From: Thiothrix phosphatis
GTDB taxonomy: Bacteria > Pseudomonadota > Gammaproteobacteria > Thiotrichales > Thiotrichaceae
Assembly: GCF_035668035.1 (NCBI RefSeq)
Contig: NZ_JAYMYJ010000160.1
Coordinates: 62,001 to 126,000 of the forward strand
Direction of reading: 5' to 3'
DNA: 64,000 nt
Below, one piece after another: positions 25,551-35,226 of the stretch (position 1 is its first letter; every line of letters begins with the position of its first letter). The notes under the pieces are model-generated. The model did not search any database, was not told the origin of the DNA, and was given only the letters and a program-made list of their open reading frames with translations. The translations under genes were made by a program, and so were the position numbers.

Positions 25551-25830
25551 CCTTGTGCTGATTTACCTGTATTCCGAAGATGAGCCGGAAAAGGCGGCTC
25601 TTGCCCTGCAATGCGCCCAGGAGCCGGATGCGTGGATCAGCACGCAGGTATTGAACGAAGTCAGCAATGTGTTGCGCCGCAAGCAACAACAGGCTTACCC
25701 GGACACCCTGAAGGTCATCTAGGAGCTGCAAGGCAATTTTCAGGTCACGACCGTGACGACCCGGACAATTGAGCAGGCGCTGTTGTTGGGGGAGCGTTAT
25801 CGCTACAGCTATTTCGACAGTCTGATATAG
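25545..25830 (+). pseudogene. Degenerate PIN-domain (VapC-like) toxin gene remnant
   Basis: Directly at the ybiT stop, a plus-strand frame reads LVLIYLYSEDEPEKAALALQ, then WISTQVLNEVSNVLRRK up to an in-frame TAG at 25720-25722, continues after it as ELQGNFQVTTVTTRTIEQALLLGERYRYSYFDSLI, and ends at TAG around 25828. This is the core of a PIN ribonuclease toxin, with NE and YFDSLI acidic-site motifs. The start with its Asp-Thr-Asn motif, and the C-terminus, are gone, and there is an internal stop. No antitoxin gene is adjacent. It is a decaying fragment. Confidence 0.75.
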
Positions 25831-26169
25831 TGGTCGTACAGCGTCTGCGTAATGACCACGCCTTCAAAATTGACGCCTTTGCCGTCGTCGGTCTCCTGCC
25901 CTGCCGCGCGCCTGTGACTCCCCTTCCGTTTCGCCCTGTTTCCGTGCTTATATCTGACTGTTATTATGGGTTTATCTTCAAGGCATTGATAATTCGCAAT
26001 ATGTGATGCATCTCTGTGGTGCATGGAATATCTTCGTTCTATCCCTTTTCGGCTATGCCCATATCTCTTTTTGTTGTGCGACGCAATATAAAAGTTTGAT
26101 CCATGTCATTATTGCGCCGCACCATTCTTAGTAACGTGAATGTCATATTAGGATCGCAGGACTTTCACC
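25831..26169. other. Spacer before the Rnf operon
   Basis: About 340 bases. A minus-strand frame over 25809-26024 contains a sensible-looking stretch (VNFEGVVITQTLYDHYI) but no binding site or known domain, so I do not call it; it may be another fragment of the decayed PIN locus. AT-rich DNA at 25920-26110 probably carries the promoter of the rnfB operon; no confident -35/-10 pair was picked. Confidence 0.4.
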
Positions 26170-27063
26170 GTGGTAAATGCTCTCTTTACTGCCGATATGG
26201 GCGTGGCGCTGGGCTACATGCTCGCCTTAGGGGTAACCCTGGCTATATTGCTGGCTATCGCCAATAAGTTTCTGTTTGTTTACGAAGACCCGCGTATTGA
26301 CGAAGTGGATTCCGCCCTTCCACATGCCAATTGCGGCGCTTGCGGGGAAGCCGGTTGCCGCGTCTTCGCCGAAAAGCTGATTGCCGGTGCAGTCAGCCCT
26401 GCCCAATGCACGGTCAATGCGCCGGAAAATAATGCTGCCATCGCCAATTTCCTCGGCGTCGACCTCGGCAACCAGGAAAAGCGGGTGGCGCGGCTGGCCT
26501 GCGCGGGCGGCAACCATGTCGCCTACATGCGCGCGCAATATTCCGGCCTGCAATCCTGCCGGGGCGCGGCGATGGTGGGCGGCGGCGGCAAAGGCTGCGC
26601 CTGGGGTTGTCTCGGCATGGGCGATTGCAAGGATGTCTGCGAATTCGGCGCAATCAGCATGGATAAAAATGGCCTGCCGGTCGTCGACATCACCAAATGC
26701 ACCGCTTGCGGCGATTGCGTCGATGTCTGCCCCAAACAACTGTTTGAACTGCACCCCATTAGCCATCAATTGTGGGTGGCCTGCAAAAATCTTCACCATG
26801 GCAATGAAGCAGAAACCGAATGCGAAGTGGCTTGCACCGCCTGTGAGCGCTGCGCCAACGATTCCCCCGAAGGCTTGATAACGGTCAGGGACAACCTGGC
26901 AATCATTGATTACAGCAAGAATTCCCTGGCCTCCAAGGTCAGTATTCAGCGGTGCCCGACCGGCGCCATCGTCTGGCTGGATGACAAAGGGAACATTGAA
27001 AAAGGCCAGAAGGCAAAAGCCGTCATCAGAAAACAGGCTTTGCCGGTCATTGGCCGCGCGTAA
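26170..27063 (+). CDS. rnfB: Electron transport complex subunit RnfB
   Basis: 297 residues from a GTG at 26170 with AGGA 8 bases upstream. An N-terminal transmembrane helix (~10-35) is followed by the RnfB-specific cluster domain LPHANCGACGEAGCRVFAEK (~50-70) and by ferredoxin motifs CTACGDCVDVCP (~178-189) and CTACERC (~217-223). RnfB takes electrons from ferredoxin and passes them to the membrane part of the Rnf complex. Here it opens the cluster, separated by 33 bases from the pyruvate:ferredoxin oxidoreductase, and is split from rnfA, which comes last; the usual order is A-B-C-D-G-E. Confidence 0.93.
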   Translation: MVNALFTADMGVALGYMLALGVTLAILLAIANKFLFVYEDPRIDEVDSALPHANCGACGEAGCRVFAEKLIAGAVSPAQCTVNAPENNAAIANFLGVDLGNQEKRVARLACAGGNHVAYMRAQYSGLQSCRGAAMVGGGGKGCAWGCLGMGDCKDVCEFGAISMDKNGLPVVDITKCTACGDCVDVCPKQLFELHPISHQLWVACKNLHHGNEAETECEVACTACERCANDSPEGLITVRDNLAIIDYSKNSLASKVSIQRCPTGAIVWLDDKGNIEKGQKAKAVIRKQALPVIGRA

Positions 27064-27096
27064 CCCTTTAAAAATTCTTTCCGTGAGGCAGTCAAA

Positions 27097-30000
27097 ATGT
27101 TCGGAAGCAAGAAACCAGCAAAACCTACCGTCAAGTACCCCGGTACGCGCATGGCGATGGATGGCAACGCCGCCGTCATCATGTGTGAACGCGAGGCATC
27201 TGACGCGGCGGGTGCATACCCCATCACCCCTTCCACCCAGATGGGCGAATACTGGGCGGAAGAGGTGGCGAAGGGTCACATCAATACTTCCGGCCAGCCG
27301 CTGATTTTCGTCGAGCCGGAATCCGAACACGCAGCCGCTGCCGTGACTGCGGGTATGTCCATGACCGGCTTGCGCGCCACCAACTTCTCTTCCGCGCAGG
27401 GTGTGGCGTTCATGCACGAATCCCTGTACGCGGCGGTGGGCAAGCGTCTGCCTTACGTGCTGAATATCGGTTGCCGCGCCATCACCAAGGCCAGCCTCAA
27501 CGTGCACTGCGGGCATGATGACTATCACTGCATTGACGACACCGGTTTCTTCCAGATTTTTGCCAAGAATGCGCAGGAAGCCGCTGACCTCAACCTGATC
27601 GGGCGCAAGATTGCCGAACTGTCGCTGACGCCTGCCGCCGTGGCGCAGGATGGCTTCCTCACCACCCATTTGATCGAGCCGTTGCAAGTGCCGGAACGGG
27701 CGCTGATCGACGAATTCCTCGGCAGCCCATCCGACATGATCGACTGCCCGACCCCGGCGCAGGAAATGATCTACGGCCCGAAACGCCGCCGCGTGCCGGA
27801 AGTGTGGAGCGTCGACAACCCGATGGTGGCCGGTACGGTACAGAACCAGGACGCCTACATGCAGGCCACCGCCGCGCAGCGCCCGTACTTTTTCGACCAC
27901 ATCCGTGACCTGTCTGAAAAGGTCATGTCCGAATACGCCGGTCTGACTGGCCGTTACTATGGCCGCATTGCCGAATACCGCTGCGATGACGCCGACTACG
28001 TGATCCTCGGCCAGGGCAGCATGATCGTGCAGGCGGAAGCCGTTGCCGATTACCTGCGCGACACCCGCAAGCTGAAAATTGGCGTCATCAACCTGACCAT
28101 GTACCGCCCGTTCCCCGGCGATCTGGTCAGCAAGGCATTGAAAGGCAAGAAAGGCTGCGTGGTGCTGGAGCGTACCGACCAGCCGCTGGCCGAAGACCTG
28201 CCGATCATGCGTGAAGTACGCGCTTCCCTCACCAAGAGCATCGAAAACGGCATGGTTGCGCGTGGCGAATTGCCATACCCACTGTATGCTGCTTACAAGC
28301 CGGGCGATGCGCCTGCGCTGTACTCCGGCTGCTATGGCCTCGGTAGCCGCGACCTGCAACCGGAAGGTATTATCGGCGCAGTCGAAAACATGCTGCCGGA
28401 AGGCAAAAACAAGCGTTTCTTCTACCTCGGCATCGACTTCTTCCGCGACGCAGCCACCCCGCGTCAGGAAGTGTATTTCAGCGACCTGCTGAGCCGTTAC
28501 CCGCAAATTAAAGACCTGTCGATTTACGGTAGCGAAAACCCCAACCTGATGCCGAAAGGTTCCATCACCGTGCGGATGCACTCGGTCGGTGGCTGGGGCG
28601 CGATCACCACCGGCAAGAATCTGGCGATGACCTTGTACGACCTGCTCGGTTTCGACATCCGTGCCAACCCGAAATACGGTTCCGAGAAGAAAGGCCAGCC
28701 GACCACTTACTACCTGTCGGCAGCGCCGGAGCCGATCCGTCTGAACTGCGAATACCACTACGTTGACGTGGTGCTGTCGCCCGACCCGAACGTGTTCCAG
28801 CATTCCAACCCGCTGCACGGTCTGGACAAGGATGGCGTGTTCATCATCCAGAGCAACCTCGGTTCGCCGCAGGAAGTGTGGGCGCAAATTCCACGCAACG
28901 CACAGAAATACATCGTTGATCACGGTATCCGCGTGTTCTACGTCGACGGTTTCAAGATTGCGCGTGAGGAAGCCTCCAACGCCGAGCTGCAATTCCGTAT
29001 GCAGGGCAATGCCTTCCAGGGCGCGTTCTTCGCCGCTTCCCCGCTGATGGAACGCAACAACATGACCCGCGAAACCCTGTTCGGCGCGATCGAAAAGCAG
29101 TTGCGCGACAAGTTCGGCGGCAAGGGCGCACGGGTGGTAGAAGACAACCTGAAGGTCGTGCGTCGCGGTTTCGATGAAATCGTCGAAATCACCGAGAAAA
29201 CCGTCGGTGTTACCCCGGATTCCGTGCGCAAGCAGGCCAGCAGTCTGCCGGTCATGCTGAAACAATTGCCGGAAGGCGACGGCCACGTTTCCGACATCCA
29301 CCGTTTCTGGGAGCAGACCGGCAGCTTCTACATCGCGGGCAAGGGCAGCGGCAACCTCGCCGACCCGTACATGGCCACTGGCCTGATGCCGGTTGCGACC
29401 GGTTTCTACCGCGACATGACCCAGATCCGCTTCGAGTACCCCGAATTCAAGCCGGAAAACTGCACCGCCTGCGGCAACTGCTACAGCGTGTGCCCGGATA
29501 GCGCCATTCCGGGGCTGGTCAACTCCATCGCCGACGTATTCAACTCCGCCATCATGCGCATCGAACGCGGCGGCAACCCGACCCGTTTCCTGCGCCGTGA
29601 AGTGCGTGGCGTGGAAAAGAAACTGCGGGCGCTGATCGACGCAAAGGGTGAAGAAGCCAACGTCAACCAGCTCCTCGACCACGCGGTGCTGGAACTGCTG
29701 GCCGAGTCCGAACTGGAAGGCAAGGAAAAGGAAAGCCTGGAACGCGAATTCGCCCGCCTGCTCGAAGTCATCGGCGACTTCCGTTTCGCCGTCACCAAGC
29801 CGTACTACACCAACCGCGAGAAAAAGCAGAAAGGCAGCGGCGGGCTGTTCGCCGTCACCCTCAACCCGTACACCTGCAAAGGCTGTATGGAATGTATCGA
29901 AGTCTGTGACGATGGCGCATTGGTCGCCGTACCGCAAACCGCCGAAAGCGTGGAGCGGATGCGCAAGGAATGGAAATTCTGGCTCGACCTGCCCACCACC

Positions 30001-32028
30001 AGCCCGGATTTCAGCCGCATCGACGATCTGGACGAAAAGGTCGGCGCGCTGGAAACCCTGCTGCTCGACAAGCACAACTACCACGCCATGATGTCCGGCG
30101 ATGGCGCGTGCCTGGGTTGCGGTGAAAAAACCAGTATCCACCTGTTCACCGCTACCGTGACAGCCTTGCTGCAACCACGCGTCAAAGTGCATCTGGAAAA
30201 GATCGACAAGCTGATCAATGCGCTGGAAACCAAGGTGCGCATGGAGCTGGCGAGCAATATCGACCTCGGCAACACCGCCGCTTTCCGCAATGCCATCGAC
30301 AATAACCAGGAACATGACCTGACGCTGGGCATTCTGTCGCATTCACTGGAGGAGGCAGGTGGCCACACCCATCCGCTCAATCAGGCATGGCTGAAAGACA
30401 TTACCAAGCTGCTGGATGCGTTGCGCAGCCTGAAGTGGAAATACACCGAAGGCCAGACCAACCAGGGCCGTGCCGAAATGGGCATCATCAACGCCACCGG
30501 CTGTACTTCCGTGTGGGCGTCCACTTTCCCCTTCAACCCGTACCCGTTCCCATGGGCTAACCATTTGTTCCAGGATGCGCCATCGATGGCGATGGGTATC
30601 TTCGAAGGCCACATGGCGAAAATGGCGGAAGGCTTCAAGGCGATCCGCAAGGCCGAGCTGATCATTGCTGACAAGTACGACCCGGCTGAGCACGACAACT
30701 TCCTGACCTACTTCAACTGGAAAGCCTTCAGCGATGAAGAATGGCGGCTGTGCCCGCCGGTAGTGGCTGTTGGCGGCGATGGCGCAATGTATGACATCGG
30801 TTTCCAGAACCTGTCGCGCGCGCTGATGTCCGGGATGCCAATCAAGGTGCTGGTGCTGGATACGCAGGTGTACTCCAACACCGGTGGCCAGGCCTGTACT
30901 TCCGGCTTTATCGGCCAGGTATCCGACATGGCGCCATACGGCAAGGCGTGGAAAGGCAAGACCGAAATCCGCAAGGAAATGAGCCTGATTGGTATGGCAC
31001 ACCGCACCTCTTTCGTGCTGCAAGCCTCCATTTCCAATATGACCCACATGATCGAAGGCTTCATTGATGGTCTGAACAGCCGCCGTCCGGCCTTGTTCAA
31101 TATCTACGCCGTGTGCCAGCCGGAACATGGGGTGGCAGATGACGCCGCCGAACAGCAGAGCAAGCTGGCGGTCGAATCGCGCGCCTACCCCTTGTTCCGC
31201 TTCGACCCGGATGCCGGTGAAACCTTGAAAGACTGCGCCAGCATCGAAGGCAACCCGTTCGTGGACGAAGACTGGCCGACCTACGCACTGGAATATACCG
31301 ACGAAAAAGGCAAAGCCGCCAGCATGAAAGTGCCAATGACCTTCGCCGATTTCGCCCTGACTGAAGGCCGTTTCCGCAAGAGCTTCCGCAAAGCGCCGCC
31401 GGAAACCTGGAACAACAATATGGTGCAGTTGCACGAGTTCATCGAACTGGACGAAGACGAGCGCGACGGCAAGTACCCGTACATCTGGGCAGTGGACGGC
31501 AAGAACCGGCTGATGCGGGTGCTGGTAGCGCAGGAAATCGTGGCTTCGACCGAAGAGCGCCGTGGTTTCTGGCATCAGCTCAAGTCGCTGACAGGTGTGG
31601 ATCAGGTAGTTGATCTGGATGCCATCAAACTGCAAGCCAAGGCCGAAGTTGCCCAGCAACTGACCGCCACCCTGATGGGGATGGCGGCAGGCAGTGTTCC
31701 GGCCAATCTGCTGGCCAGCGGCGGCAACGGCGCACTGGCTCCAACGGCGTCCAATGGTGCTGCCGCCAATGCTGCCGATTATGAGCCGGTGTGGGTGGAA
31801 ACGCCGGAATGCACCGCCTGCGACGAGTGCATCAATATCAACCCGGGCATCTTTGCTTACAACGATGCCAAGAAAGCCATCGTCATCAATCCGCAGGGCG
31901 GGCCTTTCAAGGACATCGTGAAAGCGGCTGAAAAATGCACGGCAGGCTGCTTGCACCCCGGCACTCCGCACAACCCGAACGAACCCGGCCTCGACAAGCT
32001 GGTAGCACGGGCGGCGAAGTATCAGTGA
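27097..32028 (+). CDS. Single-chain pyruvate:ferredoxin (flavodoxin) oxidoreductase, extended form
   Basis: 1643 residues, about 450 more than common single-chain enzymes (~1,190). It oxidises pyruvate with CoA to acetyl-CoA and CO2, reducing ferredoxin. Order: pyrimidine-side domain from residue ~15 (AAGAYPITPSTQMGE), domain II and CoA-binding domain, gamma domain (~500-690, HSVGGWGAITTGKN), two ferredoxin clusters CTACGNCYSVCPDSA (~788) and CKGCMECIEVCDDGA (~927), the CLGCGEK Cys motif (~1005), TPP-binding GDGAMYDIGFQNL (~1227) and YSNTGGQ. An extra C-terminal domain (~1565-1640) carries CTACDEC...CTAGC, like a single-cluster ferredoxin. Placed inside the Rnf genes, it likely supplies their ferredoxin. 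Codon use matches its neighbours. Confidence 0.92.
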   Translation: MFGSKKPAKPTVKYPGTRMAMDGNAAVIMCEREASDAAGAYPITPSTQMGEYWAEEVAKGHINTSGQPLIFVEPESEHAAAAVTAGMSMTGLRATNFSSAQGVAFMHESLYAAVGKRLPYVLNIGCRAITKASLNVHCGHDDYHCIDDTGFFQIFAKNAQEAADLNLIGRKIAELSLTPAAVAQDGFLTTHLIEPLQVPERALIDEFLGSPSDMIDCPTPAQEMIYGPKRRRVPEVWSVDNPMVAGTVQNQDAYMQATAAQRPYFFDHIRDLSEKVMSEYAGLTGRYYGRIAEYRCDDADYVILGQGSMIVQAEAVADYLRDTRKLKIGVINLTMYRPFPGDLVSKALKGKKGCVVLERTDQPLAEDLPIMREVRASLTKSIENGMVARGELPYPLYAAYKPGDAPALYSGCYGLGSRDLQPEGIIGAVENMLPEGKNKRFFYLGIDFFRDAATPRQEVYFSDLLSRYPQIKDLSIYGSENPNLMPKGSITVRMHSVGGWGAITTGKNLAMTLYDLLGFDIRANPKYGSEKKGQPTTYYLSAAPEPIRLNCEYHYVDVVLSPDPNVFQHSNPLHGLDKDGVFIIQSNLGSPQEVWAQIPRNAQKYIVDHGIRVFYVDGFKIAREEASNAELQFRMQGNAFQGAFFAASPLMERNNMTRETLFGAIEKQLRDKFGGKGARVVEDNLKVVRRGFDEIVEITEKTVGVTPDSVRKQASSLPVMLKQLPEGDGHVSDIHRFWEQTGSFYIAGKGSGNLADPYMATGLMPVATGFYRDMTQIRFEYPEFKPENCTACGNCYSVCPDSAIPGLVNSIADVFNSAIMRIERGGNPTRFLRREVRGVEKKLRALIDAKGEEANVNQLLDHAVLELLAESELEGKEKESLEREFARLLEVIGDFRFAVTKPYYTNREKKQKGSGGLFAVTLNPYTCKGCMECIEVCDDGALVAVPQTAESVERMRKEWKFWLDLPTTSPDFSRIDDLDEKVGALETLLLDKHNYHAMMSGDGACLGCGEKTSIHLFTATVTALLQPRVKVHLEKIDKLINALETKVRMELASNIDLGNTAAFRNAIDNNQEHDLTLGILSHSLEEAGGHTHPLNQAWLKDITKLLDALRSLKWKYTEGQTNQGRAEMGIINATGCTSVWASTFPFNPYPFPWANHLFQDAPSMAMGIFEGHMAKMAEGFKAIRKAELIIADKYDPAEHDNFLTYFNWKAFSDEEWRLCPPVVAVGGDGAMYDIGFQNLSRALMSGMPIKVLVLDTQVYSNTGGQACTSGFIGQVSDMAPYGKAWKGKTEIRKEMSLIGMAHRTSFVLQASISNMTHMIEGFIDGLNSRRPALFNIYAVCQPEHGVADDAAEQQSKLAVESRAYPLFRFDPDAGETLKDCASIEGNPFVDEDWPTYALEYTDEKGKAASMKVPMTFADFALTEGRFRKSFRKAPPETWNNNMVQLHEFIELDEDERDGKYPYIWAVDGKNRLMRVLVAQEIVASTEERRGFWHQLKSLTGVDQVVDLDAIKLQAKAEVAQQLTATLMGMAAGSVPANLLASGGNGALAPTASNGAAANAADYEPVWVETPECTACDECININPGIFAYNDAKKAIVINPQGGPFKDIVKAAEKCTAGCLHPGTPHNPNEPGLDKLVARAAKYQ

Positions 32029-32131
32029 AGAAACCCCTCCTAACCTCCCCTTATCAGGGGAGGAACAAGAAGGTGGCACATCTTTCTTCACTCCCTCCCC
32101 TGATAAGGGGAGGGTCGGGGAGGGGTTTCTT
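32028..32131. repeat. Palindromic repeat element, copy A
   Basis: A 104-bp inverted repeat starting on the last base of the oxidoreductase stop codon. Outer arms AAGAAACCCCTCC and GGAGGGGTTTCTT flank two inner hairpins built on CTCCCCTTATCAGGGGAG and CTCCCCTGATAAGGGGAG. A near-identical copy is at 36645-36747. The centre differs between copies. It lies within the rnf transcript just before rnfC. Confidence 0.85.
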
Positions 32132-32156
32132 AAGATGGGAATCATGAGGATTTTTC

Positions 32157-33521
32157 ATGCTTGCTCTGTTTGACAAATTGCGCAAAGGCCGCTTCTCGCA
32201 CGGCATCCATCCGCATTACCACAAGGAAGCGACCCAGGGGAAAGCCATCAAGCGGCTGGCTTTCCCGCCGCGTCTGATCGTGCCCGTTATGCAGCACATT
32301 GGCAGACCTGCCAAACCCATCGTCAAAGTGGGTGAGGAAGTGGTGCGCGGGCAGGTGATTGCCGAAGCGGATGGTTTTCTGTCCGTGCCGGTACATGCGC
32401 CAGCCACCGGTATCGTCCGCGACATCGGCCTGATGGCGAGTGCGGCTGGCCCACGGGTGCTGTCGATTGTGATCGATGTGTACAAGGCTGCCTCCCAGCA
32501 GGTGTTGTACGGCGAGCCGGTGGAGCCGGAAACGCTGACCCGCGCGGAACTGATCCAGCGCGTACAGGCGACCGGCTTGGCCGGGTTGGGCGGGGCGGCT
32601 TTCCCTTCGCATGTGAAGCTGAAAATCCCTGCCAGCAAGGCTGCGCACACGCTGGTGGTGAACGGCTGCGAATGCGAACCCTACCTCACTTGTGACCACC
32701 GGGTGATGCTGGAACAACCGCAGGATTTGCTGCAAGGCATCCGCTACGCACTGCGCATCACCGGAGCAGAACGGGCCATCGTCGGGATTGAAGACAATAA
32801 GGCGGATGCTGCTGCTGCACTCAAAGCCGCCTTGCGCCCTGATGACCGGATTACGGTGGAGTTGGTGGAAACCAAGTACCCGCAGGGCGCGGAAAAGATG
32901 CTGCTGAAATCGCTGCTAGGCGTGGAGGTGCCGGAAGGCGGCCTGCCCATTGATCTGGGGATCGTCGTTAATAACGTCGGTACGCTGGCGCAACTGGGCA
33001 GGCTGCTACCGTCTGGCGAAGGCTTGATTGAGCGCGTGGTCACCATTACTGGTTACAACGTCGATATGCCCAAGGCTGGCAATTATCGGGTGCCGATTGG
33101 CACGCCGGTGCGTTTCATCCTCGAACAAATGGGGGTGGAAGCCGACCACGAGAAAGTCATCCTCGGTGGGCCAATGATGGGCGCTTCCCTGGCTTCACTG
33201 GATGTGCCGATTACCAAGGGCACTTCCGGCGTGCTGGTGTTTCAGGGCCGCACTTTCATGGATGGCGAAAATACCGCAGCGGTTTACCCCTGCATCAAGT
33301 GCGGGCGTTGCGTGGATGCCTGCCCGATGCACCTCAACCCGGCGCAGATGGGCTGGCTTGCTGGCAAACGCCAGTACGGACTGATGGAAACCGAATTCCA
33401 TCTCAAAAGCTGTTTTGAATGCGGCTGTTGCAGTTTCGTATGCCCGTCGAATATTCCATTGGTGCAATACTTCCGCATCGCCAAGGCGGTTAACCGCGAA
33501 TTGCAGGAGAGGGCTGCCTGA
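32157..33521 (+). CDS. rnfC: Electron transport complex subunit RnfC
   Basis: 454 residues. N-terminal barrel-sandwich region (FSHGIHPHYHKEAT, ~12-25; VHAPATGIVRDIG) precedes the flavin/NADH-binding core with GLGGAAFPSHVKL (~143-155) and VVNGCECEPYLTCDHRVML (~163-181). Two 4Fe-4S motifs follow: CIKCGRCVDACPMHLNP (~379) and CFECGCCSFVCPSNIP (~418). RnfC exchanges electrons with NADH on the cytoplasmic face. No long Ala/Lys tail as in E. coli RsxC. AGGA lies 6 bases upstream. The ATG of rnfD overlaps the stop by one base. Confidence 0.95.
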   Translation: MLALFDKLRKGRFSHGIHPHYHKEATQGKAIKRLAFPPRLIVPVMQHIGRPAKPIVKVGEEVVRGQVIAEADGFLSVPVHAPATGIVRDIGLMASAAGPRVLSIVIDVYKAASQQVLYGEPVEPETLTRAELIQRVQATGLAGLGGAAFPSHVKLKIPASKAAHTLVVNGCECEPYLTCDHRVMLEQPQDLLQGIRYALRITGAERAIVGIEDNKADAAAALKAALRPDDRITVELVETKYPQGAEKMLLKSLLGVEVPEGGLPIDLGIVVNNVGTLAQLGRLLPSGEGLIERVVTITGYNVDMPKAGNYRVPIGTPVRFILEQMGVEADHEKVILGGPMMGASLASLDVPITKGTSGVLVFQGRTFMDGENTAAVYPCIKCGRCVDACPMHLNPAQMGWLAGKRQYGLMETEFHLKSCFECGCCSFVCPSNIPLVQYFRIAKAVNRELQERAA

Positions 33522-34570
33522 TGGCCAATAAACACGTCGTTCTACACACCGCCCCGCATGTGAAAAAGCCGCAGGATGTGCCGACCATTATGCGCAACGT
33601 GGTGTATGCGCTGTTGCCGATTGTGGCGTATGCGGTGTACCAGTTCGGCATCAGTGTGCTGGCGCTGGTGATTGTCACCACGCTGGCTTGTCTTGGCACC
33701 GAACGTTTCTTCGGCTGGATGGGCGGCAAGCCTAATTCGCTGGGGGATTGGTCTTCCACCATTACCGGCATGCTGCTGGCGCTGACTTTGCCGCCGGGTT
33801 TTCCGTTGTGGATGGGGGCGCTGGCCGGGATTGCGGGGATCGCCATCGGCAAGGCGGTGTTCGGTGGGATCGGTTTCAACGTGTTCAACCCGGCGCTGGT
33901 TGGGCGGGCATTTGTGCAGGCGGCGTTTCCGGTGGCGATCACCACCTGGACGCCAGCGTTTTTCAGTGGGCGCTTCACCGAATTTGTGCCTTCCACCCTG
34001 ACCCTGCCGTTCCTGATTCCGCCGGAGACGGCAGAGTGGGTGAAACAGGTCGCGGTGGATGGTTTTACCGGGGCTACCCCGCTGGCGCTGCACAAGTTCC
34101 AGCATGTCGCCACCAGCCCGCTGGATCTGTTCAGCGGCGCGGTGGCGGGTTCGGCGGGGGAAACTTCCGCCATCCTGATCCTGCTGTGCGGTTTGTATCT
34201 GATCGCGCGCAACATGATGAACTGGAAGATTCCTGCGTGGATTTTCATCGGTGTGGTGGTGACTTCCGGGGTGTTGCACCTGATCAATCCGGCCAAATGC
34301 GCTGATCCGCTGTTTATGCTGTTTTCCGGCGGGTTGATGCTGGGGGCGATGTTCATGGCCTCCGATATGGTGGGGTCGCCGTTGACACCCAGGGGCGTGA
34401 TGATCTACGGGCTGCTGATCGGCGGCCTGACGGTGGTGATCCGTGTCTACGGCAGCCTGTCGGAGGGCATTATGTACGCCATTCTGCTTGGCAACGCCGC
34501 CACCCCGTTGATTGACGCCTTCACCCAGCCAAGGCTGTTTGGCGCGCTACCGAGGAAGAAATCCGCATGA
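33521..34570 (+). CDS. rnfD: Electron transport complex subunit RnfD
   Basis: 349 residues, integral membrane with about nine helices. The flavinylation motif is DGFTGATPLA, with Thr186 expected to carry covalent FMN (consensus S/T-GAT). AFPVAITTW and LVGRAFVQAAFP precede it as in the NqrB/RnfD family. It forms part of the electron path and ion channel. It overlaps rnfC by one base and rnfG by four. Confidence 0.95.
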   Translation: MANKHVVLHTAPHVKKPQDVPTIMRNVVYALLPIVAYAVYQFGISVLALVIVTTLACLGTERFFGWMGGKPNSLGDWSSTITGMLLALTLPPGFPLWMGALAGIAGIAIGKAVFGGIGFNVFNPALVGRAFVQAAFPVAITTWTPAFFSGRFTEFVPSTLTLPFLIPPETAEWVKQVAVDGFTGATPLALHKFQHVATSPLDLFSGAVAGSAGETSAILILLCGLYLIARNMMNWKIPAWIFIGVVVTSGVLHLINPAKCADPLFMLFSGGLMLGAMFMASDMVGSPLTPRGVMIYGLLIGGLTVVIRVYGSLSEGIMYAILLGNAATPLIDAFTQPRLFGALPRKKSA

Positions 34571-35226
34571 GCAGCAAAACAAGTATGGCGATGGTCGCCA
34601 CGCTGGGGTTTGTGACCGCGCTGTCCGGCTTCCTGATTGTGACGGTGTTCCAGGCCACCAAACCGGCGATTGAGGAAAACAAGCGTCTGGCTATCCAGCA
34701 AACCGTGCTGGAGGTGATCACGGGCGCGACCGCCGACAAGCATTTCATCATCAATGGGCAAGGCGAACTGCTGGAGGCCGCCCCTGGCATGAAAGGCGTC
34801 AATGTGTATGCCGGTTACGATGCGCAGGGCAAACTGCTGGGGGTCGCGGCGGAAGGCAGCGCGCAGGGTTATTCCGGTTCGGTCGACACCATTTACGCCT
34901 ACACCCCGGCGTGCGGATGCATCACCGGCGTCAAGGTCATCAAGCAGACCGAAACGCCGGGGCTGGGCGACAAGACCATTACCGACAAGGCTTTCGTCGC
35001 CAACTTCGAGCATCTGGAAGCAAAGCTGGATGCGGCGGGCAAAGCACTGGCCAACGCCATTGTCGCGGTCAAGCACGGCTCCAAGCAGCACCCGTGGGAA
35101 ATCGACGCCATCAGCGGCGCGACCATTTCCTCCAAGGCCATCGCCAAGGGGCTGAACGGCAGCGCGCAGGACGTATTGCCCAAGCTTGTGCCGTTACTGT
35201 CCAAGATTGAAGGAGCCAAGCCATGA
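34567..35226 (+). CDS. rnfG: Electron transport complex subunit RnfG
   Basis: 219 residues with one N-terminal membrane anchor (~9-30) and a periplasmic FMN-binding domain. The flavin attachment motif ISGATISSKA holds Thr186. An extra pair of Cys in TPACGCITG (~111-119) sits in the usual ETPGLGD region, just before it. Start overlaps rnfD by four bases (ATGA), stop overlaps rnfE by four. Confidence 0.94.
   Translation: MSSKTSMAMVATLGFVTALSGFLIVTVFQATKPAIEENKRLAIQQTVLEVITGATADKHFIINGQGELLEAAPGMKGVNVYAGYDAQGKLLGVAAEGSAQGYSGSVDTIYAYTPACGCITGVKVIKQTETPGLGDKTITDKAFVANFEHLEAKLDAAGKALANAIVAVKHGSKQHPWEIDAISGATISSKAIAKGLNGSAQDVLPKLVPLLSKIEGAKP

Noticed and set aside
26227..30342. A 1371-codon open frame on the minus strand across rnfB and the oxidoreductase
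   Set aside because: The plus strand carries unmistakable RnfB and PFOR motifs; the antisense frame has no domain, is rich in His, Gln, Val and Phe as expected from the complement of biased GC-rich codons, and crosses two genes.
30343..32145. A 600-codon minus-strand frame opposite the PFOR C-terminus
   Set aside because: Same antisense artefact; it runs through the palindromic repeat and shows no recognisable motif.
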